From NCBI GenBank assembly GCA_031399315.1, contig JANNOS010000007.1, positions 1 through 51,208 of the forward strand: a DNA stretch of 51,208 bases. The letters are read 5' to 3'. Origin of the DNA: Methylotenera_A sp031399315. Lineage in GTDB: Bacteria; Pseudomonadota; Gammaproteobacteria; Burkholderiales; Methylophilaceae. How positions within the stretch are numbered: the stretch's first letter is position 1; each line of letters begins with the position of its first letter. The notes beneath the pieces are model-generated. The model was given only the letters and a program-made list of their open reading frames with translations, ran no database searches and was not told the origin of the DNA. Shown one piece after another: positions 8,080 through 15,743 of the stretch. A program made the position numbers and the translations under genes.

Positions 8080-8982
8080 TTAATTTTGGGATGTGATAGT
8101 TACGGTAGATTCGCTAATAACCATAGCCGCTCTTGAGCTTGGGCTTTCCAAGCTTACCCGTCCTATTGCACCGCTTCTATAGTCAGTTAAAAAAGCCACC
8201 GCAGTTTTTTCGGTATCCCATAAGCCATCATGGCGTTTGTAAGAGCGGCGTTTGGCAATGGCTTCTAATAAATCTACGCCATCAATCGCAGCAACATCTA
8301 TTTTCATTACGTCTAACTTATAGCGAGCGTTTATAAGTTCAGGGTAAGCTTTAAGTAAATTATTAGCTAAAAATATGGCCACATCTTCATCAATCACTGC
8401 ATTGCGGCCAATCGCATGGCTAGCGGCAAGCATATAGCCGTCACTTTCATATTCAATTTTTGGCCACATCATGCCAGGTGTGTCGGTGATGCTAAAGGTG
8501 GCGTCCAACTCAAAACGTTGTTGGCTTTTAGTCACAGCGGGTTCATCACCCACCTTTGCCACACGGCGGTTAAGCAGGGCGTTCATGAGGGTAGATTTAC
8601 CTACGTTGGGAATTCCCATAATCAATGCCCGTAAAGGTTTTAAATGTGTGCCACGATGCGGCACTAGCTTACGGCAAACTGAGGGGATTTTTTTTGTATC
8701 ACCCGCTTTTTTGCAGGAGAGCGCAACTGCTTTGGTATTGGGTAGGCTATTAAAGTAATTTAGCCAAGCTTCGGTCGCTTTGGGGTCAGCGAGATCTGCT
8801 TTGTTCAAAATTTTAAGGTTAGGGCGTTGTCTAAACAAGCGCATTTCGTTAATCACAGGGTTGTGCGAAGCTTCTGGCACGCGCGCATCAAGCACCTCAA
8901 TTACAACATCGGTGAATTCCATGGTTTCTTCCGCTTTTTTGCGGGCTTGGGTCATGTGCCCCGGATACCATTGAATTGCCAT
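8080..8982 (-). CDS. rbgA: Ribosome biogenesis GTPase YlqF/RbgA
   Basis: Circularly permuted GTPase of 300 residues that assists late assembly of the 50S subunit. It begins with the family signature MAIQWYPGHMTQARKKAEE. The G motifs come in permuted order: G4 LNKADL first, then G1 GIPNVGKSTLMNALL, the G2-region threonine in AVTKSQQ, and G3 DTPGMMWP. The C-terminal helical RNA-binding region follows. Length and motif order match YlqF. It stands alone on the minus strand, divergent from phoA. Confidence 0.92.
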   Translation of the reverse strand: MAIQWYPGHMTQARKKAEETMEFTDVVIEVLDARVPEASHNPVINEMRLFRQRPNLKILNKADLADPKATEAWLNYFNSLPNTKAVALSCKKAGDTKKIPSVCRKLVPHRGTHLKPLRALIMGIPNVGKSTLMNALLNRRVAKVGDEPAVTKSQQRFELDATFSITDTPGMMWPKIEYESDGYMLAASHAIGRNAVIDEDVAIFLANNLLKAYPELINARYKLDVMKIDVAAIDGVDLLEAIAKRRSYKRHDGLWDTEKTAVAFLTDYRSGAIGRVSLESPSSRAAMVISESTVTITSQN

Positions 8983-9108
8983 TTGTTTTTCTCTCTGTAC
9001 GAATTAACTATAGATTCAAATTTACTAAGGTGGAAACTATAGTCTTTTGATGAGTAAGTGCCGCTCATTTTAACATTGTGCAACAACTACAATAAAAATA
9101 TCTTTATT

Positions 9109-9126
9109 TTGTCACATTCACGACAT
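9109..9126 (+). promoter_or_regulatory. Pho-box-like site upstream of phoA
   Basis: TTGTCACATTCACGACAT has two half-sites 11 bp apart, TGTCA and CGACA, the register of PhoB boxes (CTGTCAT repeats with 4-bp AT-rich spacers). The first half is good and the second weak. It lies about 135 bp before the phosphatase start. Support comes mainly from the gene's function and a stronger site before the nuclease at 16154. Confidence 0.4.
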
Positions 9127-9262
9127 ATCAACTCACTAGGCTAAGCATGCATCCTAATAAAAAATACGAAAGATATAAAAATTGATGCTGAAGTAGTGAC
9201 TTTAAGCGTTTTTAATTTACAGGTGAGTTAAAAAGAACTTTAATTTTAAGAAGGATATGATG

Positions 9263-10852
9263 ATGAAAGAATTTAAATTGAAAGCATCTGTGTGTGCGAT
9301 AGCGCTTACTTTGGTGAGTCAGTATACATTCGCAGAAGATGTAAATACATGGGTGAATGATGGTGAAGCCGCATTGTTTGCTGCAAAAAAGCTGGAATCA
9401 AATGAAAGACGTGCTAAAAATGTGATTTTGTTTGTGGGTGATGGCATGGGTATTTCAACCATTACTGCTGCGCGTATTTTTGAAGGCCAACAAAAAGGTT
9501 TAGACGGAGAGCGCAATAAATTAGCCTTTGAAAAACTTCCTTATGTTGCATTATCAAAAACCTATTCAGCGAATCAACAAACTTCTGACTCTGCGCCAAC
9601 CATGACGGCAATGGTGGCTGGGGTTAAAACGAATGATGGTATTTTGTCATTAAATCAGTCAGTTGCTAGAAGTGAGCCTAATAATAGTGTGGTTCAAGCA
9701 AATAAAGTAGCGACAATTCTTGAGCAAGCTGAGGCTAGCGGCCGTTCAACTGGCGTTGTTTCTACTGCACGCATCACCCATGCGACTCCTGCGGCGACTT
9801 ATGCACATTCACCTAACCGTGATTGGGAAGCAAATGCTAACTTGCCTGCCGCCGCAGTTGCTGGTGGTGTAAAAGATATTGCAGCGCAAATGATTGATAA
9901 CTTTGGTACAGGTAAAATTGGTAATGGTTTAGAAGTTGCATTAGGGGGTGGCCGCACTTATTTTTTACCAAACACTGTATTTGACCCAGAATATGCAACA
10001 ACTAAAGGTCGTCGTACAGATGGTCGTAACTTAACGACTGAATTTACCACTAAATTCGGTGGAGAATATGTGTGGAATAAAGCGCAGTTTGATGCGATTA
10101 ATCCAGCCGCTACCACTAAATTACTAGGTCTGTTTGAGCCTTCACATATGCAATATGATTATGACCGTTCTGCAGATACTGCTGGCGAACCATCTTTGGC
10201 TGAAATGACGGACAAAGCCATTGATGTATTAAAAAAGAATCCTAAAGGATATTTTTTAATGGTAGAAGGTGGCCGTATTGATCATGGCTCACATGCGGGC
10301 AATGCTTACCGTACATTGACTGATACCGTGGCTTTTTCAGATGCCGTTAAAAAAGCATTAGAAAAAGTGGATTTAAAAGATACTTTGGTGATTGTCACGG
10401 CTGACCATAGCCACACACTCACGATTGCAGGGTATCCAAAACGTGGCAACCCAATTTTAGGTAAAGTGGTTTCTCCAGGAAAAACAACGCCTGATTTAGC
10501 TGCAGACGGTAAACCTTATACGACTGTTGGTTTTGCCAATGGTATTGGTTATTACCAAAGCCAACCTGGCGATGCCGTGTATGCGCAAACAGCGCGTGCT
10601 GGTCGTATTGAAGATATGACAGCAGTAGATACTGAAGATCCTGATTTTCATCAAGAAGTAACCGTACCTTTGCAGGGTGGCGAAACTCATGCAGGTGAAG
10701 ATGTTGCCATTTATGCGGGTGGGCCTAACGCACACTTATTTCAAGGGGTTCAAGAGCAAAGTTATATCTACTATGTGATGAAAGATGCATTTGGATCTAA
10801 GAAAAAAGGTAAAGATGATGGCAAACATCATGAAGAAAGAGAGTGGCGTTAA
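9263..10852 (+). CDS. phoA: Alkaline phosphatase, PhoA family, exported
   Basis: Periplasmic or extracellular phosphomonoesterase that releases phosphate from organic esters. An N-terminal signal peptide ends near SQYTFAEDV. Active-site features include the metal-binding FVGDGMG, the DSA nucleophile motif (serine in QQTSDSAPTMTAM, followed by GVKTNDG), the RITHATPAATYAHS segment, MVEGGRIDHGSHAGN, and VTADHSHT followed by a final GGETHAGEDVAIYA. All expected Zn/Mg ligands appear to be there. ATG codons occur at 9257, 9260 and 9263; AAGGA at 9251-9255 gives proper spacing only for 9263. The C-terminus ends in a short Lys/Asp/His-rich extension. A terminator follows at 10907. Confidence 0.92.
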   Translation: MKEFKLKASVCAIALTLVSQYTFAEDVNTWVNDGEAALFAAKKLESNERRAKNVILFVGDGMGISTITAARIFEGQQKGLDGERNKLAFEKLPYVALSKTYSANQQTSDSAPTMTAMVAGVKTNDGILSLNQSVARSEPNNSVVQANKVATILEQAEASGRSTGVVSTARITHATPAATYAHSPNRDWEANANLPAAAVAGGVKDIAAQMIDNFGTGKIGNGLEVALGGGRTYFLPNTVFDPEYATTKGRRTDGRNLTTEFTTKFGGEYVWNKAQFDAINPAATTKLLGLFEPSHMQYDYDRSADTAGEPSLAEMTDKAIDVLKKNPKGYFLMVEGGRIDHGSHAGNAYRTLTDTVAFSDAVKKALEKVDLKDTLVIVTADHSHTLTIAGYPKRGNPILGKVVSPGKTTPDLAADGKPYTTVGFANGIGYYQSQPGDAVYAQTARAGRIEDMTAVDTEDPDFHQEVTVPLQGGETHAGEDVAIYAGGPNAHLFQGVQEQSYIYYVMKDAFGSKKKGKDDGKHHEEREWR

Positions 10853-10906
10853 TGATCGCCAACATTACTTTCTTTAATATTTGTTGTTATTAAATTGGTA
10901 TTAATT

Positions 10907-10936
10907 GGGTAGCTTTATTTTTAAGCTACCCTTTTC
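10907..10936 (+). terminator. Rho-independent terminator after phoA
   Basis: A 9-bp perfect stem, GGGTAGCTT (10907-10915) with AAGCTACCC (10923-10931), a 7-nt loop, then TTTTC. It separates phoA from the following gene. Confidence 0.85.
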
Positions 10937-10969
10937 ATTTATATGTCTAAGTTTATTTGGGATTAAAAA

Positions 10970-11722
10970 ATGTCTTTTTTATTTAAGATATTAGCGATAT
11001 TAATTGGTGTGTTGATGAGTGCTTTTGCATACGCAGAGGCTGAATCTTTACCAGCGTTAGATGCGAGATTTGAAACAGTGCAATGTGCAATACCTTGTAA
11101 AAAAACCGTTAAGCGCGATTGGTGGTTGATGCGAATGACCAATCAAGTGGAATTACGAGATATAGAAAGGAAAACAGGCCAATCAGCTAAACGAGGTGAA
11201 ATTTGGAAACATAGTCCAGATGGAAAAATGGGTTATTTATTTTTAATGCATGATGATAAACGTGCGATAGAGTATTTATTTGATGACCTTAAAGTATTAG
11301 GAATCAAGTCTGATGAAAATCAATGGCACATTACTTCTCAACTTATTTCAGATGCTGAACTCGCGGGACTAAAGAAAATCAGTAAAAAACCAATTGCTTA
11401 TCAAGGATATCCAACAGAAAGCTATGTGGGTGCTATCAATGGCGCTAAAGTAAAACTCACTTGGTTGCCGCAGCTTAAAATTCCAGTCAAGCTTGAATAT
11501 GTTTATGCAAAAAATAAAGTGACCATTCAATTAAATCAATTAAATTTGACTGAGAGTGCTCAAACTACAAACAATCGTGCACCCAAAACTACGGATGAAG
11601 TATTAAATAGTTACCAGCAAGTGTATTACACCGACATTGGTGATATGGAACAAAGCGATGACGCTAAAGAGTGGTTAGCAAAGGCGCAAGGCGCGCCAGG
11701 ATTGCACTCGCATCATCATTGA
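10970..11722 (+). CDS. Exported protein of unknown function
   Basis: 250 residues with a clear Sec signal peptide (hydrophobic ILAILIGVLMSAF, cleavage near AYAEA). The mature part is hydrophilic, with two cysteines close together (QCAIPCKK), a Trp-rich start (KRDWWLMRM), and a mixed alpha/beta look: EIWKHSPDGKMGYLFLMHDD, then VKLTWLPQLKIPVKLEY. It ends in a His-rich HSHHH tail. I do not recognise a family. It follows phoA on the same strand but behind a terminator, so co-regulation is uncertain. Codon use resembles its neighbours, with no sign of transfer. Confidence 0.75.
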   Translation: MSFLFKILAILIGVLMSAFAYAEAESLPALDARFETVQCAIPCKKTVKRDWWLMRMTNQVELRDIERKTGQSAKRGEIWKHSPDGKMGYLFLMHDDKRAIEYLFDDLKVLGIKSDENQWHITSQLISDAELAGLKKISKKPIAYQGYPTESYVGAINGAKVKLTWLPQLKIPVKLEYVYAKNKVTIQLNQLNLTESAQTTNNRAPKTTDEVLNSYQQVYYTDIGDMEQSDDAKEWLAKAQGAPGLHSHHH

Positions 11723-11751
11723 AGCGATAGAGTAGAATTATAAAGCCTGAA

Positions 11752-11794
11752 TTAAATAAAAAGATTTCTGCAACTTCATTGCTGCAGCAATCTT
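11752..11794 (-). terminator. Probable terminator of the ECF sigma/DUF3106 operon
   Basis: AAGATT-T-CTGCA (11761-11772) pairs with TGCAG-C-AATCTT (11783-11794) with one mismatch and a 10-nt loop. On the minus strand the stem is followed by TTTTTATTT, so it would terminate transcription leaving the gene ending at 11811. Confidence 0.65.
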
Positions 11795-11810
11795 AAACAT
11801 AGCTTTATTG

Positions 11811-12299
11811 TTATTCATTCATTCTTTTTAATTTTCGTTCTCGCATTTTTTGCCGAAACGTTTTACGTTCTTCAGGACTCATATTTTTGATGCGTTCTTT
11901 AAACTTTGCTTTTTGTTCAGGGTCCATATTTTTCCAGCGTTGACGCAGTGCTTTGCGTTCTTCTTGCGGCAGTTTTCTAAACTCACGCATTCTTTCTTTT
12001 ACTTGCGCTTTTTCTTCTGGACTTAAGTTTTTAAAGCGGTTGAGCTTTTCTTTAGTTTGCTCACGTTGCTCAGGACTCATATTGGCCCAGCGCTCTGCAC
12101 CTTTGCTTAGACGTTCTTGGCGCTCTGCGGGCAAGATACTCCATTTGTCTTTAACAGGCGCGAGCGTTTCTTGTTGTTGCGGGCTTAATTGCTCCCAAGT
12201 CATGCCTTTTGCATGGGCGTGTATTGTCGTAAATATCAAGCCCAACCATAAGACTATGTGAATAGTAATAAGTGTAGCGATGTTAACGGTTTTATTCAT
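11811..12299 (-). CDS. DUF3106-family exported protein
   Basis: 162 residues: an N-terminal hydrophobic signal (LITIHIVLWLGLIFTTIHAHA), then a charged helical region built from a repeat around LSPEE(K/R). Visible copies are QLSPQQQETLAPV, NMSPEQREQTKEK, NLSPEEKAQVKER, KLPQEERKALRQR, NMDPEQKAKFKER and NMSPEERKTFRQK, a period of about 14-20 residues. This is the hallmark of DUF3106. Function is unknown; CpxP-like repeat proteins look similar, so a periplasmic chaperone or sensor role is possible. Its start overlaps the upstream small gene by 4 bp (ATGA), placing it last in the ECF sigma operon. Confidence 0.85.
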   Translation of the reverse strand: MNKTVNIATLITIHIVLWLGLIFTTIHAHAKGMTWEQLSPQQQETLAPVKDKWSILPAERQERLSKGAERWANMSPEQREQTKEKLNRFKNLSPEEKAQVKERMREFRKLPQEERKALRQRWKNMDPEQKAKFKERIKNMSPEERKTFRQKMRERKLKRMNE

Positions 12300-12511
12300 T
12301 TTTGACCTCCAACTTCAATTTTTTGTTGCTGTTTACTAGGCGATTTGGATGTTTCTACATCCCCCATTGCAGTCTCTAGCGCATCTTGGTCATCTTCATC
12401 AAGTTCACCTAATAGCTCAATTAAATCAATGGGTAACACTTCTTTTTCTTGCGCCTGTATGTGTGAACAAAGACTTAATAAGGTGACAAATATGCACAAT
12501 CTATACGGCAT
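12296..12511 (-). CDS. Small exported acidic protein in the ECF sigma operon
   Basis: 71 residues if started at the ATG complementary to 12509-12511 (MPYRLCIFVTLLSLCSHIQA), which gives a clean signal peptide. An in-frame ATG at 12541 would add ten residues with no signal character. The mature part is short and acidic (DLIELLGELDEDDQDALE) with a Lys/Gln-rich end. Its ATG overlaps the stop of the preceding DUF3619 gene (ATGCCGTATAG), and its own stop overlaps the DUF3106 start by 4 bp, so it is translationally coupled on both sides. No family recognised; the position suggests a partner of the anti-sigma-like proteins. Confidence 0.7.
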   Translation of the reverse strand: MPYRLCIFVTLLSLCSHIQAQEKEVLPIDLIELLGELDEDDQDALETAMGDVETSKSPSKQQQKIEVGGQK

Positions 12512-12857
12512 GGTTTTCTCCGTGCGACATGTCCATTTCATCTACCCACATATAAAAATCAGGGTCGCTTAAAGCGTCTAATTCATCAGGGTTGTTCAGT
12601 AGTTCTAACATGGCTGTTTGGTCTACTGGGTTGGTTGGTGATTGTTTAGATGGCAACACCAATAACACGGCAACCACACTGCAAAAAACTAGGCTGGCAG
12701 CTGGCACCCAGCCATTTAAGCTAAACCAAGAAATTTTGGCGGGCTGGGTTAACGCAGCGCGGCGAATGGCTTGTAAGCGTGCCTGTGTGCCTGCATCTAA
12801 CTGCGAAGCACTTTGGTCTAGGCTTGTTTTAATGCGTTCTTCAAACAATGTTGTCAT
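12501..12857 (-). CDS. DUF3619-like single-pass membrane protein, probable anti-sigma partner
   Basis: 118 residues. The N-terminal ~45 residues are cytoplasmic and helical, with the DUF3619-like start FEERIKTSLDQSASQLDAGTQARL. One membrane segment follows at about residues 51-67 (VPAASLVFCSVVAVLLVLP), then an acidic exported tail (LLNNPDELDALSDPDFYMWVDEM). This is the topology of an anti-sigma factor. It overlaps the sigma gene by 4 bp (12854-12857). In betaproteobacteria DUF3619 genes commonly sit between an ECF sigma gene and a DUF3106 gene, exactly as here. The anti-sigma role is inferred from topology and context. Confidence 0.75.
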   Translation of the reverse strand: MTTLFEERIKTSLDQSASQLDAGTQARLQAIRRAALTQPAKISWFSLNGWVPAASLVFCSVVAVLLVLPSKQSPTNPVDQTAMLELLNNPDELDALSDPDFYMWVDEMDMSHGENHAV

Positions 12858-13375
12858 GATTGATGCTCCTTTAATGCCACGCGTAGCTTTTCTAAGGCGC
12901 GTGCATAATGCGTTTTAACGCTGCTTTCACTGCAATTCATCGCTGCTGCTGTTTGGCTAATGTCTAAGCCCTCCCATATGCGCAGCAAAAACACTTGTTG
13001 CTGCCGCAATGGTAAATCTTGCAGTGCAAGTTCTAAACTTTTCATAAACTGTGCATCTTGTAGCTGAAAATCTGGAATAATATTTATTTCAGCTGGCTGT
13101 TGCTCTAGCGCATCTTCTGTTTCATCATCTGCATCCCAATGTAGCCAACTACGAAAGCGGTTCCGTACTTTTTGGCGCCGATGCCAATCTAAAATGCGTG
13201 ACTCTAAAATGCTGTAAAAAAGCGGTTTCCAGCTTGCTTTGTCATGTGTGCTATATTTTTGCACCAGCTTCATCATGGCATCTTGCACAATATCCAGTGC
13301 ATCGTCACGATTGCCCGTAGCAAACTGCGCCATGCGAAAGGCACGATGTTCGATTTCAGCTAAAAATACATGCAT
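12854..13375 (-). CDS. ECF-family RNA polymerase sigma factor
   Basis: 173 residues with sigma region 2 (FRMAQFATGNRDDALDIVQDAMMKLVQ, then a Trp-rich WKPLFYSILESRILDWHRR) and region 4 (LELALQDLPLRQQQVFLLRIWEGLDISQTAAAMNCSESSVKTHYARALEKLR, with a helix-turn-helix). The linker is acidic. It heads an overlapping four-gene operon with a putative membrane anti-sigma factor and two exported proteins, so it probably answers an envelope signal. Target promoters are unknown; the 11-residue-repeat gene just upstream at 13892 is a natural candidate. No exact ECF group is assigned. Confidence 0.9.
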   Translation of the reverse strand: MHVFLAEIEHRAFRMAQFATGNRDDALDIVQDAMMKLVQKYSTHDKASWKPLFYSILESRILDWHRRQKVRNRFRSWLHWDADDETEDALEQQPAEINIIPDFQLQDAQFMKSLELALQDLPLRQQQVFLLRIWEGLDISQTAAAMNCSESSVKTHYARALEKLRVALKEHQS

Positions 13376-13451
13376 TAGCGATTCATCTCAATACATTATG
13401 CCTTTCAAGCATGTCTTTAAATTGGCGTACTTAAAAGTTAGCAAGTAATGC

Positions 13452-13892
13452 TTACTTACGTTTAGCTGCTTTTCTATCTAAACGCTTGTTAATACGCTCG
13501 CCTTTTCTGTCTAAGTGGTTATCTACGCGGTCGCCACGTTTATCTAAGCGGTTATCGATGCGGTCACCTTTTTTATCTAGATGCTGATCAACGCTATCAC
13601 CCTTGTTTCTTAAGTGTTCTGCACGTTTTTCGTGGCCATTTGCTTCTGCTTTATCTGCGCGATTATCCATGCGGTCTTCAATACGGTCGCCCTTGTTATC
13701 TAAACGCTCTTCAATACGATCACCTTTATTATCTAAATGCTCTTCGCGACGATCACCAAGATTGTCTAAGCGTTCTTCAATGCGGTCGCCTTTTTTATCT
13801 AAATCTACTACAGGTTTCACATCATCCGCCATGACGTTGGCAGACAGTAAAAGGGCAAATAAAGCTTGTGTCAGAATCAATGTTTTTTTCAT
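13452..13892 (-). CDS. Exported protein made of 11-residue repeats
   Basis: 146 residues from the ATG complementary to 13890-13892; GGAG six bases upstream supports it over the in-frame ATG at 13904. A signal peptide (KKTLILTQALFALLLSANVMA) precedes about ten near-perfect 11-residue units of the form L-D-x-K-G-D-R-I-x-x-R/H, for example LDKKGDRIEER, LDNKGDRIEDR and LDKRGDRVDNH. One central unit has diverged (MDNRADKAEAN). The C-terminus is basic (LDRKAAKRK). Hendecad repeats with charged flanks favour an extended amphipathic helix or coiled coil, as in LEA-like proteins. No function is known to me. It lies 76 bp upstream of the ECF sigma gene on the same strand. Confidence 0.8.
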   Translation of the reverse strand: MKKTLILTQALFALLLSANVMADDVKPVVDLDKKGDRIEERLDNLGDRREEHLDNKGDRIEERLDNKGDRIEDRMDNRADKAEANGHEKRAEHLRNKGDSVDQHLDKKGDRIDNRLDKRGDRVDNHLDRKGERINKRLDRKAAKRK

Positions 13893-14056
13893 GTTGTTCT
13901 CCATAATTTAGTTTATCTGGCTATTCAGGGTTAAAAAATGCTGCCCTCACTCATCAAAACGCAGTCATTGCGAGTTTGACGACAAAGCTTTTAAAATATT
14001 TATTGTTAATTATATTTATTGCTTAATTTATAGCATAGCAATATAAAATAGCCGCT

Positions 14057-14881
14057 ATGCACACTCACCCAGAAATTAAACCGAATCAATCTATTCCTTT
14101 ATTGCAGGCGTTACATATCCTAACGCGTGATGGCAAACTGAATCAAGATAGTCGCCGAAAGTTAAAGCAAGTGTATCACCTCGTTAATTTCATTGAGCCT
14201 TTGTTTAATGAAATTATTGTGCAAAATCCAAACCTGACCTTAGTCGATCATGGCGCTGGCAAATCCTATTTGGGGTTTATTTTGTATGATTTATTGATGA
14301 AGCAACTTGAAACAGGTGCAGTCGTTGGCATAGAAAGCCGCGCCGATTTGGTCGAAAAGTCTAAAATTTTAGCGTCAGAATGCGGCTTTTCGCGCATGGA
14401 TTTTCAGCATTTAAGTGTGGCAGAATCTATCATTTCACCCGATATTCCAGAAAAAGTAGAAATCGTGACTGCGCTACATGCCTGTAATACCGCGACAGAT
14501 GATGCGATTACTTTCGGTTTGCACAAAAAAGCACAGTACATGGTGCTTGTGCCTTGCTGTCAGGCAGAAGTAGCGGAAGTCATGCGGAAAAATAAAGCAG
14601 ATTCTTTATCTAAAACACCATTAAGCGAAATTTGGCGCCATCCCATCCACACCCGTGAATTTGGCAGCCAACTTACCAATGTCTTGCGCTGCTTGCAGCT
14701 AGAAGCGGCAGGGTATAGCGTGACCGTGACGGAATTAGTGGGCTGGGAGCATTCGATGAAGAACGAATTGATTATCGCCAAATACACGGGTCAGCCGCGT
14801 AAAAACGCGCACGAAAGATTGCAGGCAATTTTAACCGAGTTAAACCTACAAGAGATGCAAGCGCGCTTTTTAAATGGATAA
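14057..14881 (+). CDS. SAM-dependent methyltransferase (Methyltransf_32-like)
   Basis: 274 residues with a Rossmann methyltransferase fold: motif I LVDHGAGKSYLGFILYD (near residue 70), an acidic VVGIESRADLVEKSK, and the segment TALHACNTATDDAI. These match the Methyltransf_32 group, which includes METTL25-like proteins. A VPCCQAEV motif follows the H-A-C-x-T segment. The N-terminal ~55 residues are helical. The substrate is unknown; rRNA or tRNA modification is plausible but not shown. Its last codons overlap the ligase gene by 8 bp, so the two are probably translated together. Confidence 0.8.
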   Translation: MHTHPEIKPNQSIPLLQALHILTRDGKLNQDSRRKLKQVYHLVNFIEPLFNEIIVQNPNLTLVDHGAGKSYLGFILYDLLMKQLETGAVVGIESRADLVEKSKILASECGFSRMDFQHLSVAESIISPDIPEKVEIVTALHACNTATDDAITFGLHKKAQYMVLVPCCQAEVAEVMRKNKADSLSKTPLSEIWRHPIHTREFGSQLTNVLRCLQLEAAGYSVTVTELVGWEHSMKNELIIAKYTGQPRKNAHERLQAILTELNLQEMQARFLNG

Positions 14882-15743
14882 ATCGGTGTTACGTCGTCGT
14901 TATTTTTTAGCTTTAAGCGCTATGTTTTGTTTAGCGTTTAGCAACTTATACGCAGCAGAAAACATCCCAAATGTATTGCTTGCAGAGGTGTATAAAAGCG
15001 GCCTTGATGTACAGCAATATTTAGTGAGTGAAAAATATGATGGTGTGCGTGCCGTTTGGGATGGCAAAACATTCACTAGCCGTCAAGGCAATGAGATTAA
15101 CGCACCCGCATGGTTTACCAAAGGATTACCCAATACGCCGCTAGACGGCGAGCTGTGGCTGGCGCATCATCAGTTTGATGCGCTATCTGGCGCAGTGAGA
15201 AAAGACGTGCCGATTGACGAAGAATGGCGCGGTATTTCGTACATGGTGTTTGAACTGCCAAATGCTACAGGCACATTTGAAATGCGCGCAAAGCGCATTG
15301 AAGAAATCGTCAAGCAAGCCCAAAACAATAATAAGGTGCCCCATTTAAAGGCTGTTGCACAATTCAGTGTTGAGGATGAAGTACAACTCAAAAAACGACT
15401 CAAGCAAGTGGTTGCTGAAGGCGGAGAAGGGCTCATGCTGCACCGTGCAGATGCGCTTTATGTGACAGGGCGAAGCGATGTATTACTGAAGTTAAAGCTG
15501 CTATTGGATGCAGAGGCTAAAGTGATTGCACACACAGCAGGGCGCGGTAAATGCAAGGGTAAATTAGGTGCGCTGGTGGTAGAAACGCCTGAAGGGGTGC
15601 GTTTTAAATTGGGCACTGGTTTTAGTGATGCGCAACGCGAAAATCCGCCCACAGTCGGCAGTCAAGTGACCTATACCTATCGTGATAAAACTAAAGCTGG
15701 AAAACCAAAATTTGCCAGTTTTTTACGTGAGCGAAAAGACTAA
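14874..15743 (+). CDS. ligE: Exported ATP-dependent DNA ligase, Lig E type
   Basis: 289 residues. After a basic N-terminus and hydrophobic stretch (YFLALSAMFCLAFSNLYAAEN), which is a signal peptide, comes a minimal adenylation domain. Motif I SEKYDGVRAVWD carries the AMP-binding lysine, followed by TPLDGELWL, the VFELPN segment, GEGLMLHRAD (motif IV) and KLKLLLDAEAKV (motif V). An OB-fold follows (GKLGALVVETPEGVRFKLGTGFSD, then VTYTYRDKTKAGKPKF). Lig E enzymes have only these two domains and are predicted to be periplasmic, possibly sealing incoming or extracellular DNA. It is coupled to the methyltransferase gene by an 8-bp overlap. Confidence 0.9.
   Translation: MDKSVLRRRYFLALSAMFCLAFSNLYAAENIPNVLLAEVYKSGLDVQQYLVSEKYDGVRAVWDGKTFTSRQGNEINAPAWFTKGLPNTPLDGELWLAHHQFDALSGAVRKDVPIDEEWRGISYMVFELPNATGTFEMRAKRIEEIVKQAQNNNKVPHLKAVAQFSVEDEVQLKKRLKQVVAEGGEGLMLHRADALYVTGRSDVLLKLKLLLDAEAKVIAHTAGRGKCKGKLGALVVETPEGVRFKLGTGFSDAQRENPPTVGSQVTYTYRDKTKAGKPKFASFLRERKD

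Noticed and set aside
10496..10735. Minus-strand frame inside phoA
   Set aside because: Shadow of the conserved phosphatase coding sequence, with no independent support.
13603..13911. 102-codon plus-strand frame opposite the 11-residue-repeat gene
   Set aside because: It mirrors the repeat on the antisense strand; the minus-strand frame has a signal peptide, ribosome site and regular protein repeat.
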